Of a stretch of DNA of 64,000 nucleotides, positions 17,077-26,110 are shown piece after piece. The notes below the pieces were generated by a model. The model made no database searches, had not been told where the DNA came from, and saw only the letters and a program-made list of their open reading frames with translations. Source of the stretch: Pseudomonas mandelii (GTDB lineage: Bacteria > Pseudomonadota > Gammaproteobacteria > Pseudomonadales > Pseudomonadaceae); assembly GCF_006438925.1 (NCBI RefSeq), contig NZ_RCZA01000001.1:310001-374000 (forward strand), written 5' to 3'. Made by a program: the position numbers and the translations under genes. How positions within the stretch are numbered: position 1 is the stretch's first letter; each line of letters starts with the position of its first letter.

Positions 17077-17829
17077 ATGCGCCGTTTGCTTTTTTCACTG
17101 TTGATGTTCTGTGTATTGCCCGCTTGGGCAGACGGCCACGACCAGTTGTACAAGGTCGCCGGTTGGCCAGAACAACGCGCGCATTTCAACGACGCTCTCT
17201 CGGCCGCTCAGCAGCGGTACCAGAACAGTCTGCCGCCGGCAGTGTTCCAGGCGCTGGTGAATAACAGTAATCAGCGCTTTGCCCCCCAGGCCGTCGACCA
17301 GCGCGCCGAAGCGCAATTGCGCAAGACCCTCGCCGATCCGAAACCTGCGCTGACATTCTTTCAGTCACCCTTGGGCAAGAAAATCGTGGCCGCCGAATTG
17401 CTCGCGACCCGTCGCGATCAGCTGGCAAAAAACGCCAAGGGTTTGCCCAAGATCCAGGCCAGCGACAGCCGCATGCTGATCATCGGCCATCTGGCCCAGG
17501 CCCTGCCCGCTCGCGAGGCTGGCGCTGAAGTCAGCCTGGCGATTGCCGGCGTCGCGGCCGATAGCCTCAGTTCGATGATCCCCGGCCTGCTCGGCGGTGG
17601 TCAGGCTCAAGGCATGTTGAATGGGCAGCGGCAGCGCTTGATGGACCAGATCGGCAGCGACCTGAACAACACGCTGTTGTATGTCTATCGCGACCTGTCG
17701 GACGAAGAACTGGAAGAGTTCGCGACCTTTGCCGAGTCCACCGAGGGCAAGGCTTATTACCAGGCAGCATTGGCGGCGATTCGCGCCGGGTTGGCGGTGG
17801 GGCAGGATACGCCGAGCCTCACCCAGTAA
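17077..17829 (+). CDS. Exported DUF2059-like protein
   Basis: A 250-residue protein with a signal peptide (MRRLLFSLLMFCVLPAWADG). The rest is helical with no catalytic motif. The C-terminal DLSDEELEEFATFAESTEGK is the mark of DUF2059, in which a helix pair packs near the membrane. A glycine-rich stretch (IPGLLGGGQAQGMLNGQ) lies mid-protein. The ATG at 17077 has ACAGGAG six bases upstream. Function unknown; periplasmic location is inferred from the signal. Confidence 0.7.
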   Translation: MRRLLFSLLMFCVLPAWADGHDQLYKVAGWPEQRAHFNDALSAAQQRYQNSLPPAVFQALVNNSNQRFAPQAVDQRAEAQLRKTLADPKPALTFFQSPLGKKIVAAELLATRRDQLAKNAKGLPKIQASDSRMLIIGHLAQALPAREAGAEVSLAIAGVAADSLSSMIPGLLGGGQAQGMLNGQRQRLMDQIGSDLNNTLLYVYRDLSDEELEEFATFAESTEGKAYYQAALAAIRAGLAVGQDTPSLTQ

Positions 17830-17853
17830 TCTTCGGTGCCTGATAGATCGCTA

Positions 17854-17926
17854 TCGCGAGCAAGCTCGCTCCCACAGTAGATCTTTGGCGTACACAAAAC
17901 CCCTGTGGGAGCGAGCCTGCTCGCGA
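17854..17926. repeat. REP-like inverted repeat, family A
   Basis: TCGCGAGCAAGCTCGCTCCC and its near-complement around a 27-base spacer, between two convergent genes. Confidence 0.88.
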
Positions 17927-17943
17927 TGAGGCCCTGACTCCCG

Positions 17944-18891
17944 CTAAAGATTCCGACCCTTGATCCGCTTGGTCAAAAACCCGAAATACTCCCTCCGCAA
18001 CGCTAGCGTTTCATTCGCCAGGTGATGCCGCGCTTCAGGCAACATCAGCACCTGCGGCCGATCGAACTTGCCCCGCAACACTTCAAGGTTATGCTCCCAA
18101 TCCACGGTCATGTCTGCCTGCCCCTGCACAATCAGCGGTCGCCGCATGCTGTACGGTGCGGCTTCGATGCGCTTGATCCAGCGCGCCAACGCACCGACCC
18201 AGGCGGTCGGCAAACGGAGCGACTGCAACGGATCGGCTTGCAGGAAGGGCAGAAAATCCGGGTCGTTGGAGTTCTCGCTGAAGCGCCGGGCGATGCCTTT
18301 GACGAAGGGCCTGAGCAGGTGATAACTCAGCTGCGACCAGCCCCACGCCCGTGGCCGTACCAGCGGCGACAAAAGAATCACCTGGCCCTGGGCCGGACTG
18401 TCCGCGCCGTGATTGAGCACATGATCGATCACGATCGCGCCACCCGTGCTTTGCCCGCACAGGTGCCACGGTTGTGGCAGATCGAGGGATTGCGCCTCGG
18501 TGAACAATCCTTGCAGCGTGTCCTGATACTCGGTGAAATCCTTGATGCTGGCCCGTTCGCCACTGGACAGCCCGTGTCCCGGCAGGTCGCAGGCAATCAC
18601 CGCAAAATTCTGATCCATCGCCCATTCGATCACATGCCGGTAAAGCCCGGTGTGATCGTAAAAACCGTGGAACAAAAACAGCGTCGCCTTCGCCCGCTCG
18701 GGCCACCAGACCTGGCTGACCACTTCATAACCATCGACCGCGAAACGTCCAAGGCCACTGCGCACGTTACGCCCCGCAAAATCCAGTCTGTAGAAATGCT
18801 GGTAAGCCAGCGCTTCCTCCGACAGCGGCTGCCAGTCGGCCAGCGGCCGCAGGCTGGCACGCAGGTGATCGGGGTCGAAAGTAGCAGACAT
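17944..18891 (-). CDS. Alpha/beta hydrolase (monoacylglycerol lipase-like)
   Basis: A 315-residue serine hydrolase. The oxyanion region is LFLFHGFYDHTG, the nucleophile elbow is CGQSTGGAI, the acid is in IVQGQADMTVDW and the His is in EARHHLANE. A cap with LRPFVKG lies between. The ACDLPGHGLSSGERASIKDF block resembles lysophospholipase/monoacylglycerol lipase (PldB type). The ATG at 18891 is preferred over a TTG two codons upstream. No signal peptide; a cytosolic or membrane-associated esterase is likely. Confidence 0.85.
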   Translation of the reverse strand: MSATFDPDHLRASLRPLADWQPLSEEALAYQHFYRLDFAGRNVRSGLGRFAVDGYEVVSQVWWPERAKATLFLFHGFYDHTGLYRHVIEWAMDQNFAVIACDLPGHGLSSGERASIKDFTEYQDTLQGLFTEAQSLDLPQPWHLCGQSTGGAIVIDHVLNHGADSPAQGQVILLSPLVRPRAWGWSQLSYHLLRPFVKGIARRFSENSNDPDFLPFLQADPLQSLRLPTAWVGALARWIKRIEAAPYSMRRPLIVQGQADMTVDWEHNLEVLRGKFDRPQVLMLPEARHHLANETLALRREYFGFLTKRIKGRNL

Positions 18892-18988
18892 GAGCAATTC
18901 CAGAACGCGAAACAGACTTTATGGGCCTGCGATATTCATCTGTTGAGGCAAGCATGGCAAGCTAGCGCACCTTCGAGGACTGAAATCC

Positions 18989-19570
18989 ATGCGCTCGCCC
19001 TACCGCGCCACACTGCTTGCCAGCCTGCTCGCCCTCGTGTGTGCCGGTGTGCTGTGGGCTGCTTACGACTGGTTTCAGGGCCGCTACCTGCGAGCGTTCA
19101 GCGAGCACACCGCGGTGTTCTCCGGCGACCCGCTGCGCCTGCCCGACAACCTCGCTGGCCCCGGCGCCATCCGCCTTGTGCATTTCTGGGACCCGGCCTG
19201 CCCGTGCAACGTCGGTAACCAACAACACCTGAGCGAACTGGTTGAGCGCTATGTACCGCAAGGCGTGGAGTTTTATGCGGTACAAAAGCCTGGCAGCCAC
19301 GGTCAGTTGCCGAGCACCTTAAGCCGCCTGAAAAGCATCGTCGTCCTGCCAGGCTCCGAACAGATCCCCGCGAGCCCGGCCGTGGCGATCTGGGATCGCA
19401 GCGGCAAACTGGCGTATTTCGGCCCGTACAGCGAAGGCCTGACCTGCAATTCGAGTAACAGCTTTATCGAACCGATTCTGCAAGCGTTGAACGAAGGCCG
19501 CTCGGTGAGTGCCACGCACACACTGGCAGTGGGTTGTTACTGCCCGTGGCCCATCGACGCAGCGAAGTAA
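18989..19570 (+). CDS. DUF6436 thioredoxin-like membrane-anchored protein
   Basis: A 193-residue protein with one N-terminal membrane helix (LLASLLALVCAGVLWAA) and a periplasmic thioredoxin-like domain. In place of CxxC it has FWDPACPCN, a C-P-C pair, and two more cysteine sites (LTCNSS, VGCYCPW). Such proteins are filed as DUF6436. A thiol or copper-handling role is possible but not shown. It is divergent from the hydrolase gene and precedes the acylase gene by about 110 bases. Confidence 0.8.
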   Translation: MRSPYRATLLASLLALVCAGVLWAAYDWFQGRYLRAFSEHTAVFSGDPLRLPDNLAGPGAIRLVHFWDPACPCNVGNQQHLSELVERYVPQGVEFYAVQKPGSHGQLPSTLSRLKSIVVLPGSEQIPASPAVAIWDRSGKLAYFGPYSEGLTCNSSNSFIEPILQALNEGRSVSATHTLAVGCYCPWPIDAAK

Positions 19571-19678
19571 GGCTGACAGGAGACGCGAATCCCTCCTAAG
19601 TGCGATGGCCATGTCGGCAAGCCGTGTTAAACAGTGGCGCCAGGGAGCTGCTGCCACTCATAACAACAAGGAATCACC

Positions 19679-22090
19679 ATGAAACGTAGCCTGACCGTAC
19701 TCGCCCTGCTGATTGTTGCGCTCGCAGCAGGTGCAGGTTGGTACGTCTACAGCAAGCAGCCGTCACGCCAGGGCATGGTGGAACTGCAACACTTGCAGGG
19801 TTCGGTCATCGTGCGTTACGACGAGCGCGGCATCCCGCACATCCGCGCTGAAAACGAAACCGACCTGTACCGCGCCCTCGGGTACGTGCACGCCCAGGAC
19901 CGGCTGTTTCAGATGGAAGTCCTGCGCCGCCTCGCCCGCGGCGAGCTGGCCGAGGTACTGGGCCCGAAACTGCTCGACACCGACAAGCTGATGCGCAGCC
20001 TGCGCATTCGCGAACGCGCCGACACCTACCTGGCGAACATGGACAAACAGTCGCCGGCCTTTATCGCCATGCAAGCCTATCTGGATGGCATCAACCAGTA
20101 TCAGGACAGCCATTCAAAACCTGCGGAGTTTGATGTGCTGGGCATTCCCAAACGCCCATTCACCGCCCAGGACACCATCAGCATTGCCGGTTACATGGCC
20201 TACAGTTTTGCCGCAGCATTTCGCACCGAACCGTTGCTGACCTACGTGCGCGATCAGTTGGGCGCCAACTACCTCAACGTCTTTGATCTCGACTGGCAGC
20301 CCAAGGGCGTGCTGGCGAAAAACCGCAGCGCTGCCATGCCACCCCTCGCCAGTACCGACTGGAAAGACCTCAACGCCCTCGCCCGCCTCAGCGAGCAGGC
20401 ACTCGCCGACAACGGCTTGCCGCAGTTCGAGGGCAGTAACGCCTGGGCTGTCTCCGGCAGTCGGACCAAAAGCGGCAAACCGCTGCTGGCCGGCGACCCG
20501 CATATCCGTTTTTCCGCGCCGTCGGTGTGGTATGAAGCGCAGCTCTCGGCGCCGGGTTTTGAGCTCTACGGCCACTATCAGGCATTGATGCCGTTCGCCT
20601 CTCTCGGGATGAACCGCGACTTCGGCTGGAGCATCACCATGTTCCAGAACGACGACCTGGACCTGATCGCCGAGAAGGTCAATCCAGACAACCCCAATCA
20701 GGTCTGGTATCGCGGCAAGTGGGTGGACATGGTGACCAGCGAACAGCAAATCGCGGTCAAGGGCCAGGCACCGGTGACACTGGTGCTGCGCCAGTCGCCC
20801 CACGGTCCGATCGTCAACGATGCGCTGGGCAGCGGCGTCGGCAAAACGCCGATCGCCATGTGGTGGGGTTTTCTCGAAAGCCAGAACCCGATCCTTGAGG
20901 GCTTCTACCAGCTCAACCGCGCCGACACCCTGGCCAAGGCGCGCAGTGCCTGCGCAAAGATTCAGGCGCCGGGCCTGAACATCGTCTGGGCCAACGCCAA
21001 GGGCGACATCGGCTGGTGGGCAGCGGCGCAACTGCCAAAACGTCCGGCGGGTGTGCGCCCGGGGTTCATCCTCGATGGCAGCACCGCCGACGCGGACAAG
21101 GACGGCTTCTACCCGTTCAGCGCCAACCCGCAGGAAGAGAACCCGGCGAGGGGCTACATCGTCTCGGCCAACTTCCAGCCGGTGTCGCCGACCGGTATGG
21201 AGATTCCCGGTTACTACAACCTGGCCGATCGAGGTCAGCAGCTCAATCGCCAGCTCAGCGACAAAACCATCAAGTGGGACCTGGACGCCAGCCAGAAGCT
21301 GCAACTGGGCACCACCACCGCTTACGGCCCGCGCTTGCTGGCGCCGTTGTTGCCCGTACTGCGTGAAGTGGTAAGCGATCCCGCCGAACTCAAACTGGTG
21401 GAGCAACTGGCCCAATGGAAAGGCGACTACCCGCTCGATTCCACCAGCGCCACGCTGTTCAACCAGTTCCTGTTCAACCTGGCTGACGCGACGATGCACG
21501 ATGAGCTGGGCAATGATTTCTTCGAGACGTTGCTGTCGACCCGGGTGATTGATTCCGCACTGCCTCGCCTGGCCGCGACTGCCGATTCACCGTGGTGGGA
21601 CAACCGCAACACCCTCGGCAAGGAAACCCGTGCCGATACGGTCAAGGTGGCGTGGCAGGCGAGCATTGCACATCTCAAAACCACCCTCGGCGGCGATTTC
21701 GCGCAATGGCAGTGGGGCAAGGCGCACACGCTGACCCATGGCCATCCGCTGGGGCAGCAAAAGCCGCTGGATCGGATCTTCAATGTCGGCCCGTTCGCAG
21801 CCCCCGGCACTCACGAAGTACCGAACAACCTCTCGGCCAAAATCGGCCCGGCGCCGTGGCCAGTCACTTATGGTCCCTCGACCCGCCGCCTGATCGACTT
21901 CGCCGACCCGACCCACAGCCTGACCGTCAACCCGGTTGGCCAGAGTGGCGTACCGTTCGACAGCCACTATGACGATCAGGCTGAAGCGTATGTCGAAGGA
22001 ATCTACTACCAGGCGCATCTCAACGACGAAGAAGTCACGGCCAACACCCGCAGCACGTTGAAGCTGTTGCCGGCGCGGACTGGGCAGTAG
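19679..22090 (+). CDS. hacB: Penicillin acylase family protein, probable acyl-homoserine-lactone acylase HacB
   Basis: An 803-residue Ntn-hydrolase precursor with a signal/anchor segment (LTVLALLIVALAAGAGWYVY). The alpha chain runs to about residue 252; autocatalytic cleavage would free Ser253 in FEGSNAWAVSG, the nucleophile, at the start of the beta chain. GDPHI and the Asn of the oxyanion hole are present. In P. aeruginosa the same family (PA0305, HacB) lies just past spuH, as here after two extra genes, and degrades long-chain acyl-homoserine lactones. The name rests on that synteny; substrate preference is inferred. RBS AAGGAATC. Confidence 0.88.
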   Translation: MKRSLTVLALLIVALAAGAGWYVYSKQPSRQGMVELQHLQGSVIVRYDERGIPHIRAENETDLYRALGYVHAQDRLFQMEVLRRLARGELAEVLGPKLLDTDKLMRSLRIRERADTYLANMDKQSPAFIAMQAYLDGINQYQDSHSKPAEFDVLGIPKRPFTAQDTISIAGYMAYSFAAAFRTEPLLTYVRDQLGANYLNVFDLDWQPKGVLAKNRSAAMPPLASTDWKDLNALARLSEQALADNGLPQFEGSNAWAVSGSRTKSGKPLLAGDPHIRFSAPSVWYEAQLSAPGFELYGHYQALMPFASLGMNRDFGWSITMFQNDDLDLIAEKVNPDNPNQVWYRGKWVDMVTSEQQIAVKGQAPVTLVLRQSPHGPIVNDALGSGVGKTPIAMWWGFLESQNPILEGFYQLNRADTLAKARSACAKIQAPGLNIVWANAKGDIGWWAAAQLPKRPAGVRPGFILDGSTADADKDGFYPFSANPQEENPARGYIVSANFQPVSPTGMEIPGYYNLADRGQQLNRQLSDKTIKWDLDASQKLQLGTTTAYGPRLLAPLLPVLREVVSDPAELKLVEQLAQWKGDYPLDSTSATLFNQFLFNLADATMHDELGNDFFETLLSTRVIDSALPRLAATADSPWWDNRNTLGKETRADTVKVAWQASIAHLKTTLGGDFAQWQWGKAHTLTHGHPLGQQKPLDRIFNVGPFAAPGTHEVPNNLSAKIGPAPWPVTYGPSTRRLIDFADPTHSLTVNPVGQSGVPFDSHYDDQAEAYVEGIYYQAHLNDEEVTANTRSTLKLLPARTGQ

Positions 22091-22114
22091 ATTTTTGTCG
22101 CCTGAGCTGACGCC

Positions 22115-22195
22115 TTCGCGAGCAAGCCCGCTCCCACAGTTGACCGAGTTGCCCAGGCAGACACGGTTCAATGTGGGAGCGGGCTTGCTCGCGAA
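22115..22195. repeat. REP-like inverted repeat, family A
   Basis: TTCGCGAGCAAGCCCGCTCC and complement around a 35-base spacer, between the convergent ends of the acylase and GlxA-type regulator genes. Uses the AAGCCCG variant of the core. Confidence 0.88.
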
Positions 22196-22225
22196 GAGGC
22201 CCTGGAAGGCAACAACGATGTCAGC

Positions 22226-23191
22226 TCAAACCATCGCCGCAAAGTTCAGCCTGAACTGCTGCGGCGTCACGCCCAGCCTGCGGTTGAACACACTGCGCAT
22301 GTGCTGGGCATCGCGAAAGCCGCACTGATAGGCCACGGTCTTCAGCGGCGATGGGGTGCTTTCAAGCAGCACCCGCGCCGCATCCACCCTGGCCCGTTCG
22401 ACGAATTCCGCCGGGGTGACTTTCGCCTCTTTGGCAAATACCCGTGAAAAGTTGCGGGCACTCATGTTGGCGGCGTTGGCCAGGTCGGCAATCGTCAGGT
22501 CCCCCGTCAGATTCGCCAACACGTAGAGCTGCACCAACGCTACGGCAGAAGTGGGTTCGGCGTGTGGCGTGAGGAAAGGGCTGAACTGTGACTGCCCGCC
22601 CGAGCGCTGAGTGAACACCACCAGTCGCTTTGCCACACTCAGCGCTACTTCCGGCCCGTGATCCCTGGCCAGCAAGTACAACGACAGATCAATCCCGGCC
22701 GTGACACCCGCCGAGGTGTAGAGGTTGCCGTCCTCCACGTAAAGGCGATCAGCTTCAACCTGAGTCAACGGGCACAACTGCGCCAGCGCCGCCGCGTCGC
22801 CCCAGTGGGTGGTCACCGTTCGCCCTTCCAGCAACCCGGCCCGGGCAAGCATGAACGCGCCGTTGCAGATCGAGCCAAAGCGTCGCGCCCGGGCGCAGGC
22901 ACCACGCAGCCAGGCATCGAATGCCGCACCGAAATCCATGAACGGCAACTGCGGCCCACCGGCCACCAGCAGCAAGTCATAGGCCTCCAGCGCTTCGCTG
23001 AAATGCCGATGGGCATTGAGTGACAAACCGTTGGAACACGCCATCACCCCGCGCTCGACGCCGATCACCTCCAGTCGATAGTGATCGGGTGGTTCGAGGA
23101 AACGATTGGCTTCGCAAAACACATCCATGGGACCGGTGACGTCCAGAGACTGGACGCCGGCGAAGACCACGATGGCAACGGTTTTACTCAT
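22226..23191 (-). CDS. GlxA-type AraC family regulator (DJ-1/PfpI-like sensor)
   Basis: A 321-residue regulator. Residues 1-190 are a DJ-1/PfpI (class I amidotransferase-like) domain with VFAGVQSLDVTGPMDVF and the nucleophile-elbow ICNGAFMLARAG; residues 215-320 are the AraC double helix-turn-helix (LTIADLANAANMSARNFSRV and the closing CGFRDAQHMRSVFNRRLGV). The ATG at 23191 gives the usual MSKTVAIVVF start, although its AAGG is eleven bases away; an upstream ATG at 23235 is possible. It is divergent from the HD-domain gene and probably controls it. Confidence 0.88.
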   Translation of the reverse strand: MSKTVAIVVFAGVQSLDVTGPMDVFCEANRFLEPPDHYRLEVIGVERGVMACSNGLSLNAHRHFSEALEAYDLLLVAGGPQLPFMDFGAAFDAWLRGACARARRFGSICNGAFMLARAGLLEGRTVTTHWGDAAALAQLCPLTQVEADRLYVEDGNLYTSAGVTAGIDLSLYLLARDHGPEVALSVAKRLVVFTQRSGGQSQFSPFLTPHAEPTSAVALVQLYVLANLTGDLTIADLANAANMSARNFSRVFAKEAKVTPAEFVERARVDAARVLLESTPSPLKTVAYQCGFRDAQHMRSVFNRRLGVTPQQFRLNFAAMV

Positions 23192-23241
23192 GGCAAAATT
23201 CGCCTTCCAGGTATTGAAATGAAAGTCGGCCATCACACGAT

Positions 23242-23390
23242 CTGTAGCAGCTGCCGAGCCCGCGAGGCTGCGTTCGGCTGCGCAGCAGTCGTAAACCCTG
23301 CGCACGCGATTCACCTGAAAGACCGCAGTGCCTGATTTTACGACTGCTGCGCAGCCGAACGCAGCCTCGCGGGCTCGGCAGCTGCTACAG
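23242..23390. repeat. Very long inverted repeat, family C
   Basis: Arms of about 54 bases, from CTGTAGCAGCTGCCGAGCCC through the core CTGCGCAGCAGTCGTAAA, with the exact complement at 23336-23390 and a loop of about 40 bases. It lies in the divergent promoter gap of the GlxA-type regulator and the HD-domain gene, the longest palindrome of the window. Confidence 0.9.
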
Positions 23391-23569
23391 GGCGTGCGTG
23401 CATCCCGGATTATCTCAACCCTAGCCAATCCGCGCGCAACAAGCGAGGTTGGCGCGATATGCATGTTCATTGGCAAGGATCGCAGCCATGGATCGATTGT
23501 CCGGTTTCGGGTGCGCGAACAGACTAAACCCTTCAGCGCCGCCACGGCGTTCCCCACGAGGAAAGCACC

Positions 23570-24211
23570 ATGAGCAGCACCATCGCCGGGATCAAAATCC
23601 CCGACAGCGCGTTGGCCAAGGCCACCACGGAATATATTCGCGACGTCGAATCAGACCTGCTGTATCACCACTCGCGCCGGGTGTTTCTGTTCGGTGCCTT
23701 GAGCGGCGAACGCAAGCAACTGGCCTACAACCCCGAACTGTTGTACGTCGGCGCGATGTTCCATGACTTGGGTCTGGTGGAAGGTCATCGCACTGACGAC
23801 GAGCGCTTCGAAGTCGATAGCGCCAACGCTGCCAAAGCGTTCCTCAAACCCTACGGTTTGTCCGACGATGATATCGAACAGGTCTGGTTGTCGATTGCCC
23901 TGCACACCACACCGGGCGTGCCGCAACACCTGCGGCCTAATGTGGCGCTGGTCACCGCTGGCGTTGAAATGGATGTGCTGGGCATCGACTACGCCGCGTT
24001 CCCCAGCGCGCAACGCGAAGAAGTGGTGCATGCCCACCCGCGTGGCGAAGGGTTCAAGGAGTGCATCCTCTGTGCGTTTGCCAATGGCTTCAAACACAAA
24101 CCGGACACCACTTTTGGCACCGTGAACGCGGATGTGCTGGTGGATAGCGAGCCAGGCTTCAAACCAATGAACTTCGTCGAGATCATCCGCAAGTCCCCTT
24201 GGGTTTCCTGA
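23570..24211 (+). CDS. HD-domain hydrolase
   Basis: A 213-residue protein. HHSRRVFLFG supplies the first His, MFHDLGL the HD pair, and ALHTTPGVPQH further His residues; GHRTDDERFEVD follows the HD pair. This arrangement resembles the HD proteins of the cyanamide hydratase / small-metabolite phosphohydrolase type, which hold one or two metals. The substrate is unknown. Start ATG with GAGGAAAG seven bases upstream. It is paired head-to-head with a GlxA-type regulator, which suggests a catabolic, inducible role. Confidence 0.82.
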   Translation: MSSTIAGIKIPDSALAKATTEYIRDVESDLLYHHSRRVFLFGALSGERKQLAYNPELLYVGAMFHDLGLVEGHRTDDERFEVDSANAAKAFLKPYGLSDDDIEQVWLSIALHTTPGVPQHLRPNVALVTAGVEMDVLGIDYAAFPSAQREEVVHAHPRGEGFKECILCAFANGFKHKPDTTFGTVNADVLVDSEPGFKPMNFVEIIRKSPWVS

Positions 24212-24222
24212 CCCATAAAATC

Positions 24223-24298
24223 AAAAGATCGCAGCCTGCGGCAGCTCCTACAGGGGAATGAGTTCTCCTGTAGGAGCTGCCGCAGGCTGCGATCTTTT
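24223..24298. repeat. Inverted repeat, family B
   Basis: AAAAGATCGCAGCCTGCGGC with CTCCTACAGG and the complement, between the convergent HD-domain and spuH genes; ends four bases before the spuH stop. Confidence 0.9.
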
Positions 24299-24302
24299 GC
24301 TG

Positions 24303-25193
24303 TTAAGCCGCTTCCGGCGCCTGGGCGCGACGCACGTCTGGTTGTTTCCAGGAGTCGGCAGCGCCTTCTTCGATCGCCTGCTGAATTGCACGTTTGCGAC
24401 TTTCTTCGGCACGACGGCTGAAGAACCAGACCAGGAACGTCATCAGCGATACCGCCAACAGAATCAGACTGGCCACGGCGTTGATCTCGGGTTTCACGCC
24501 CAGACGCACTGCCGAGAACACTTCCATCGGCAGGGTCGTGGAACCCGGACCGGACACGAAGCTCGCCAACACCAGGTCATCCAGGGACAAGGCGAACGAC
24601 ATCATGCCGCCTGCGCCCAACGATGGCGCGATCATCGGGATGGTGATCAGGAAGAACACCTTCCACGGCCGCGCACCCAGGTCCATGGCCGCTTCTTCGA
24701 TGGACAGGTCCAGCTCACGCAAGCGCGCCGAGACCACCACCGCCACATACGCCGCACAGAACGTGGTGTGAGCGATCCAGATGGTGATGATGCCGCGCTC
24801 CTGCGGCCAACCGATCATCTGCGCCATCGCCACGAACAGCAGCAACAGCGACAGACCGGTGATCACTTCAGGCATCACCAGCGGCGCGGTGACCAGGCCA
24901 CCGAACAGCGTACGCCCCTTGAAGTGGGTGATACGGGTCAGCACGAATGCCGCCAACGTACCCAGTGCCACCGCCGCCACCGCCGTATAGCAGGCGATTT
25001 CCAGCGAGCGCACCACCGAGCCCATCAATTGAGTGTTATCCATCAAACCGACGTACCACTTGATCGACCAGCCGCCCCACACCGTCACCAGTTTCGAGGC
25101 GTTGAACGAGTAGATCACCAGGATCAGCATCGGCGCGTAGATGAACAGCAAACCCGCAACCAGCATGAAACTTGAGAAACGGAAGCGCTTCAT
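24303..25193 (-). CDS. spuH: Polyamine ABC transporter permease SpuH (PotI-like)
   Basis: A 296-residue inner-membrane permease with six helices and the EAA loop EEAAMDLGARPWKVFFLITIP that docks on the ATPase. It pairs with SpuG to pass putrescine/spermidine. Its ATG overlaps the spuG stop by four bases (ATGA), a sign of coupled translation, with GGAGG upstream. It is the last gene of the spu run. The tail carries an extra charged stretch (SRRAEESRKRAIQQAIEEG) beyond the last helix. Confidence 0.95.
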   Translation of the reverse strand: MKRFRFSSFMLVAGLLFIYAPMLILVIYSFNASKLVTVWGGWSIKWYVGLMDNTQLMGSVVRSLEIACYTAVAAVALGTLAAFVLTRITHFKGRTLFGGLVTAPLVMPEVITGLSLLLLFVAMAQMIGWPQERGIITIWIAHTTFCAAYVAVVVSARLRELDLSIEEAAMDLGARPWKVFFLITIPMIAPSLGAGGMMSFALSLDDLVLASFVSGPGSTTLPMEVFSAVRLGVKPEINAVASLILLAVSLMTFLVWFFSRRAEESRKRAIQQAIEEGAADSWKQPDVRRAQAPEAA

Positions 25194-26110
25194 TCTTTAC
25201 CCTCCATTTCTTTGGCCTGACTGCGGTTAAACAGAATAATCGGCACAATCAGGATCGCCAGCATCACCACCGCCAGGGCAGACGCCACCGGCCAGTCACG
25301 GTTGTTGAAGAACTCTTGCCAGAGCACTTTACCGATCATCAGGGTTTCCGGACCGCCGAGCAGTTCCGGGATCACGAACTCGCCCACCACCGGAATGAAC
25401 ACCAGCATGCAGCCCGCGACGATGCCGTTCTTGGACAGCGGAATGGTGATCTTCCAGAAGCTGTTGAAGGTGCTCGAACCCAGGTCGGATGCGGCTTCCA
25501 GCAGGCTGTTGTCGTGCTTCACCAGGTTGGCGTAGAGCGGCAGGATCATGAACGGCAGGTATGAATAAACCACGCCGATGTACACCGCGAGGTTGGTGTT
25601 GAGGATCTGCAGCGGCTCATTGATCCAGCCCATGCTCATCAGGAAACCATTGAGCAGACCGTTGTTGCTGAGGATGCCCATCCACGCGTAAACGCGGATC
25701 AGGATCGCGGTCCAGGTCGGCATCATGATCAGCAGCACCAGCACCGTTTGCAGCTCTTTACGGGCACTGGCAATGGCGTAAGCCATCGGGTAGCCGATCA
25801 GCAAACAGAGGACGGTGCTGATCAGCGCCATCTTCAACGAGCCGAGGTAGGCGGCGATGTACAACTCGTCGCCGGCCAGCATCGCGTAGTTGCTCAGGTT
25901 AAGCAGCAACTGCACCTTTTGGTCGAGGTAGCTGTAGATCTCGGTGTACGGCGGGATGGCCACGTCGGCTTCGGCGAAGCTGATCTTCAGAACAATGAAG
26001 AACGGCAGCATGAAGAACATGAACAGCCAGATGAACGGAACCCCGATGACCATCTGACGGCCACCGGGAATTATTCGACTGAGTCGGCGTTTGAATTTGC
26101 GCATGTTCAT
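25190..26110 (-). CDS. spuG: Polyamine ABC transporter permease SpuG (PotH-like)
   Basis: A 306-residue permease, six helices, with the EAA loop LEAASDLGSSTFNSFWKITI. It begins MNMRKFKRRLSRI; the first ATG overlaps the spuF stop by four bases and a second lies two codons in, so the exact start is open. The long periplasmic loop after helix 1 (YTEIYSYLDQKVQLLLNL) is typical of PotH. Works with SpuH, SpuF and the binding proteins SpuD/SpuE. Confidence 0.94.
   Translation of the reverse strand: MNMRKFKRRLSRIIPGGRQMVIGVPFIWLFMFFMLPFFIVLKISFAEADVAIPPYTEIYSYLDQKVQLLLNLSNYAMLAGDELYIAAYLGSLKMALISTVLCLLIGYPMAYAIASARKELQTVLVLLIMMPTWTAILIRVYAWMGILSNNGLLNGFLMSMGWINEPLQILNTNLAVYIGVVYSYLPFMILPLYANLVKHDNSLLEAASDLGSSTFNSFWKITIPLSKNGIVAGCMLVFIPVVGEFVIPELLGGPETLMIGKVLWQEFFNNRDWPVASALAVVMLAILIVPIILFNRSQAKEMEGKE

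Noticed and set aside
20114-21499. Minus-strand frame opposite the acylase gene
   Set aside because: Shadow of a certain gene; rich in Arg/Gln/His as such shadows are.
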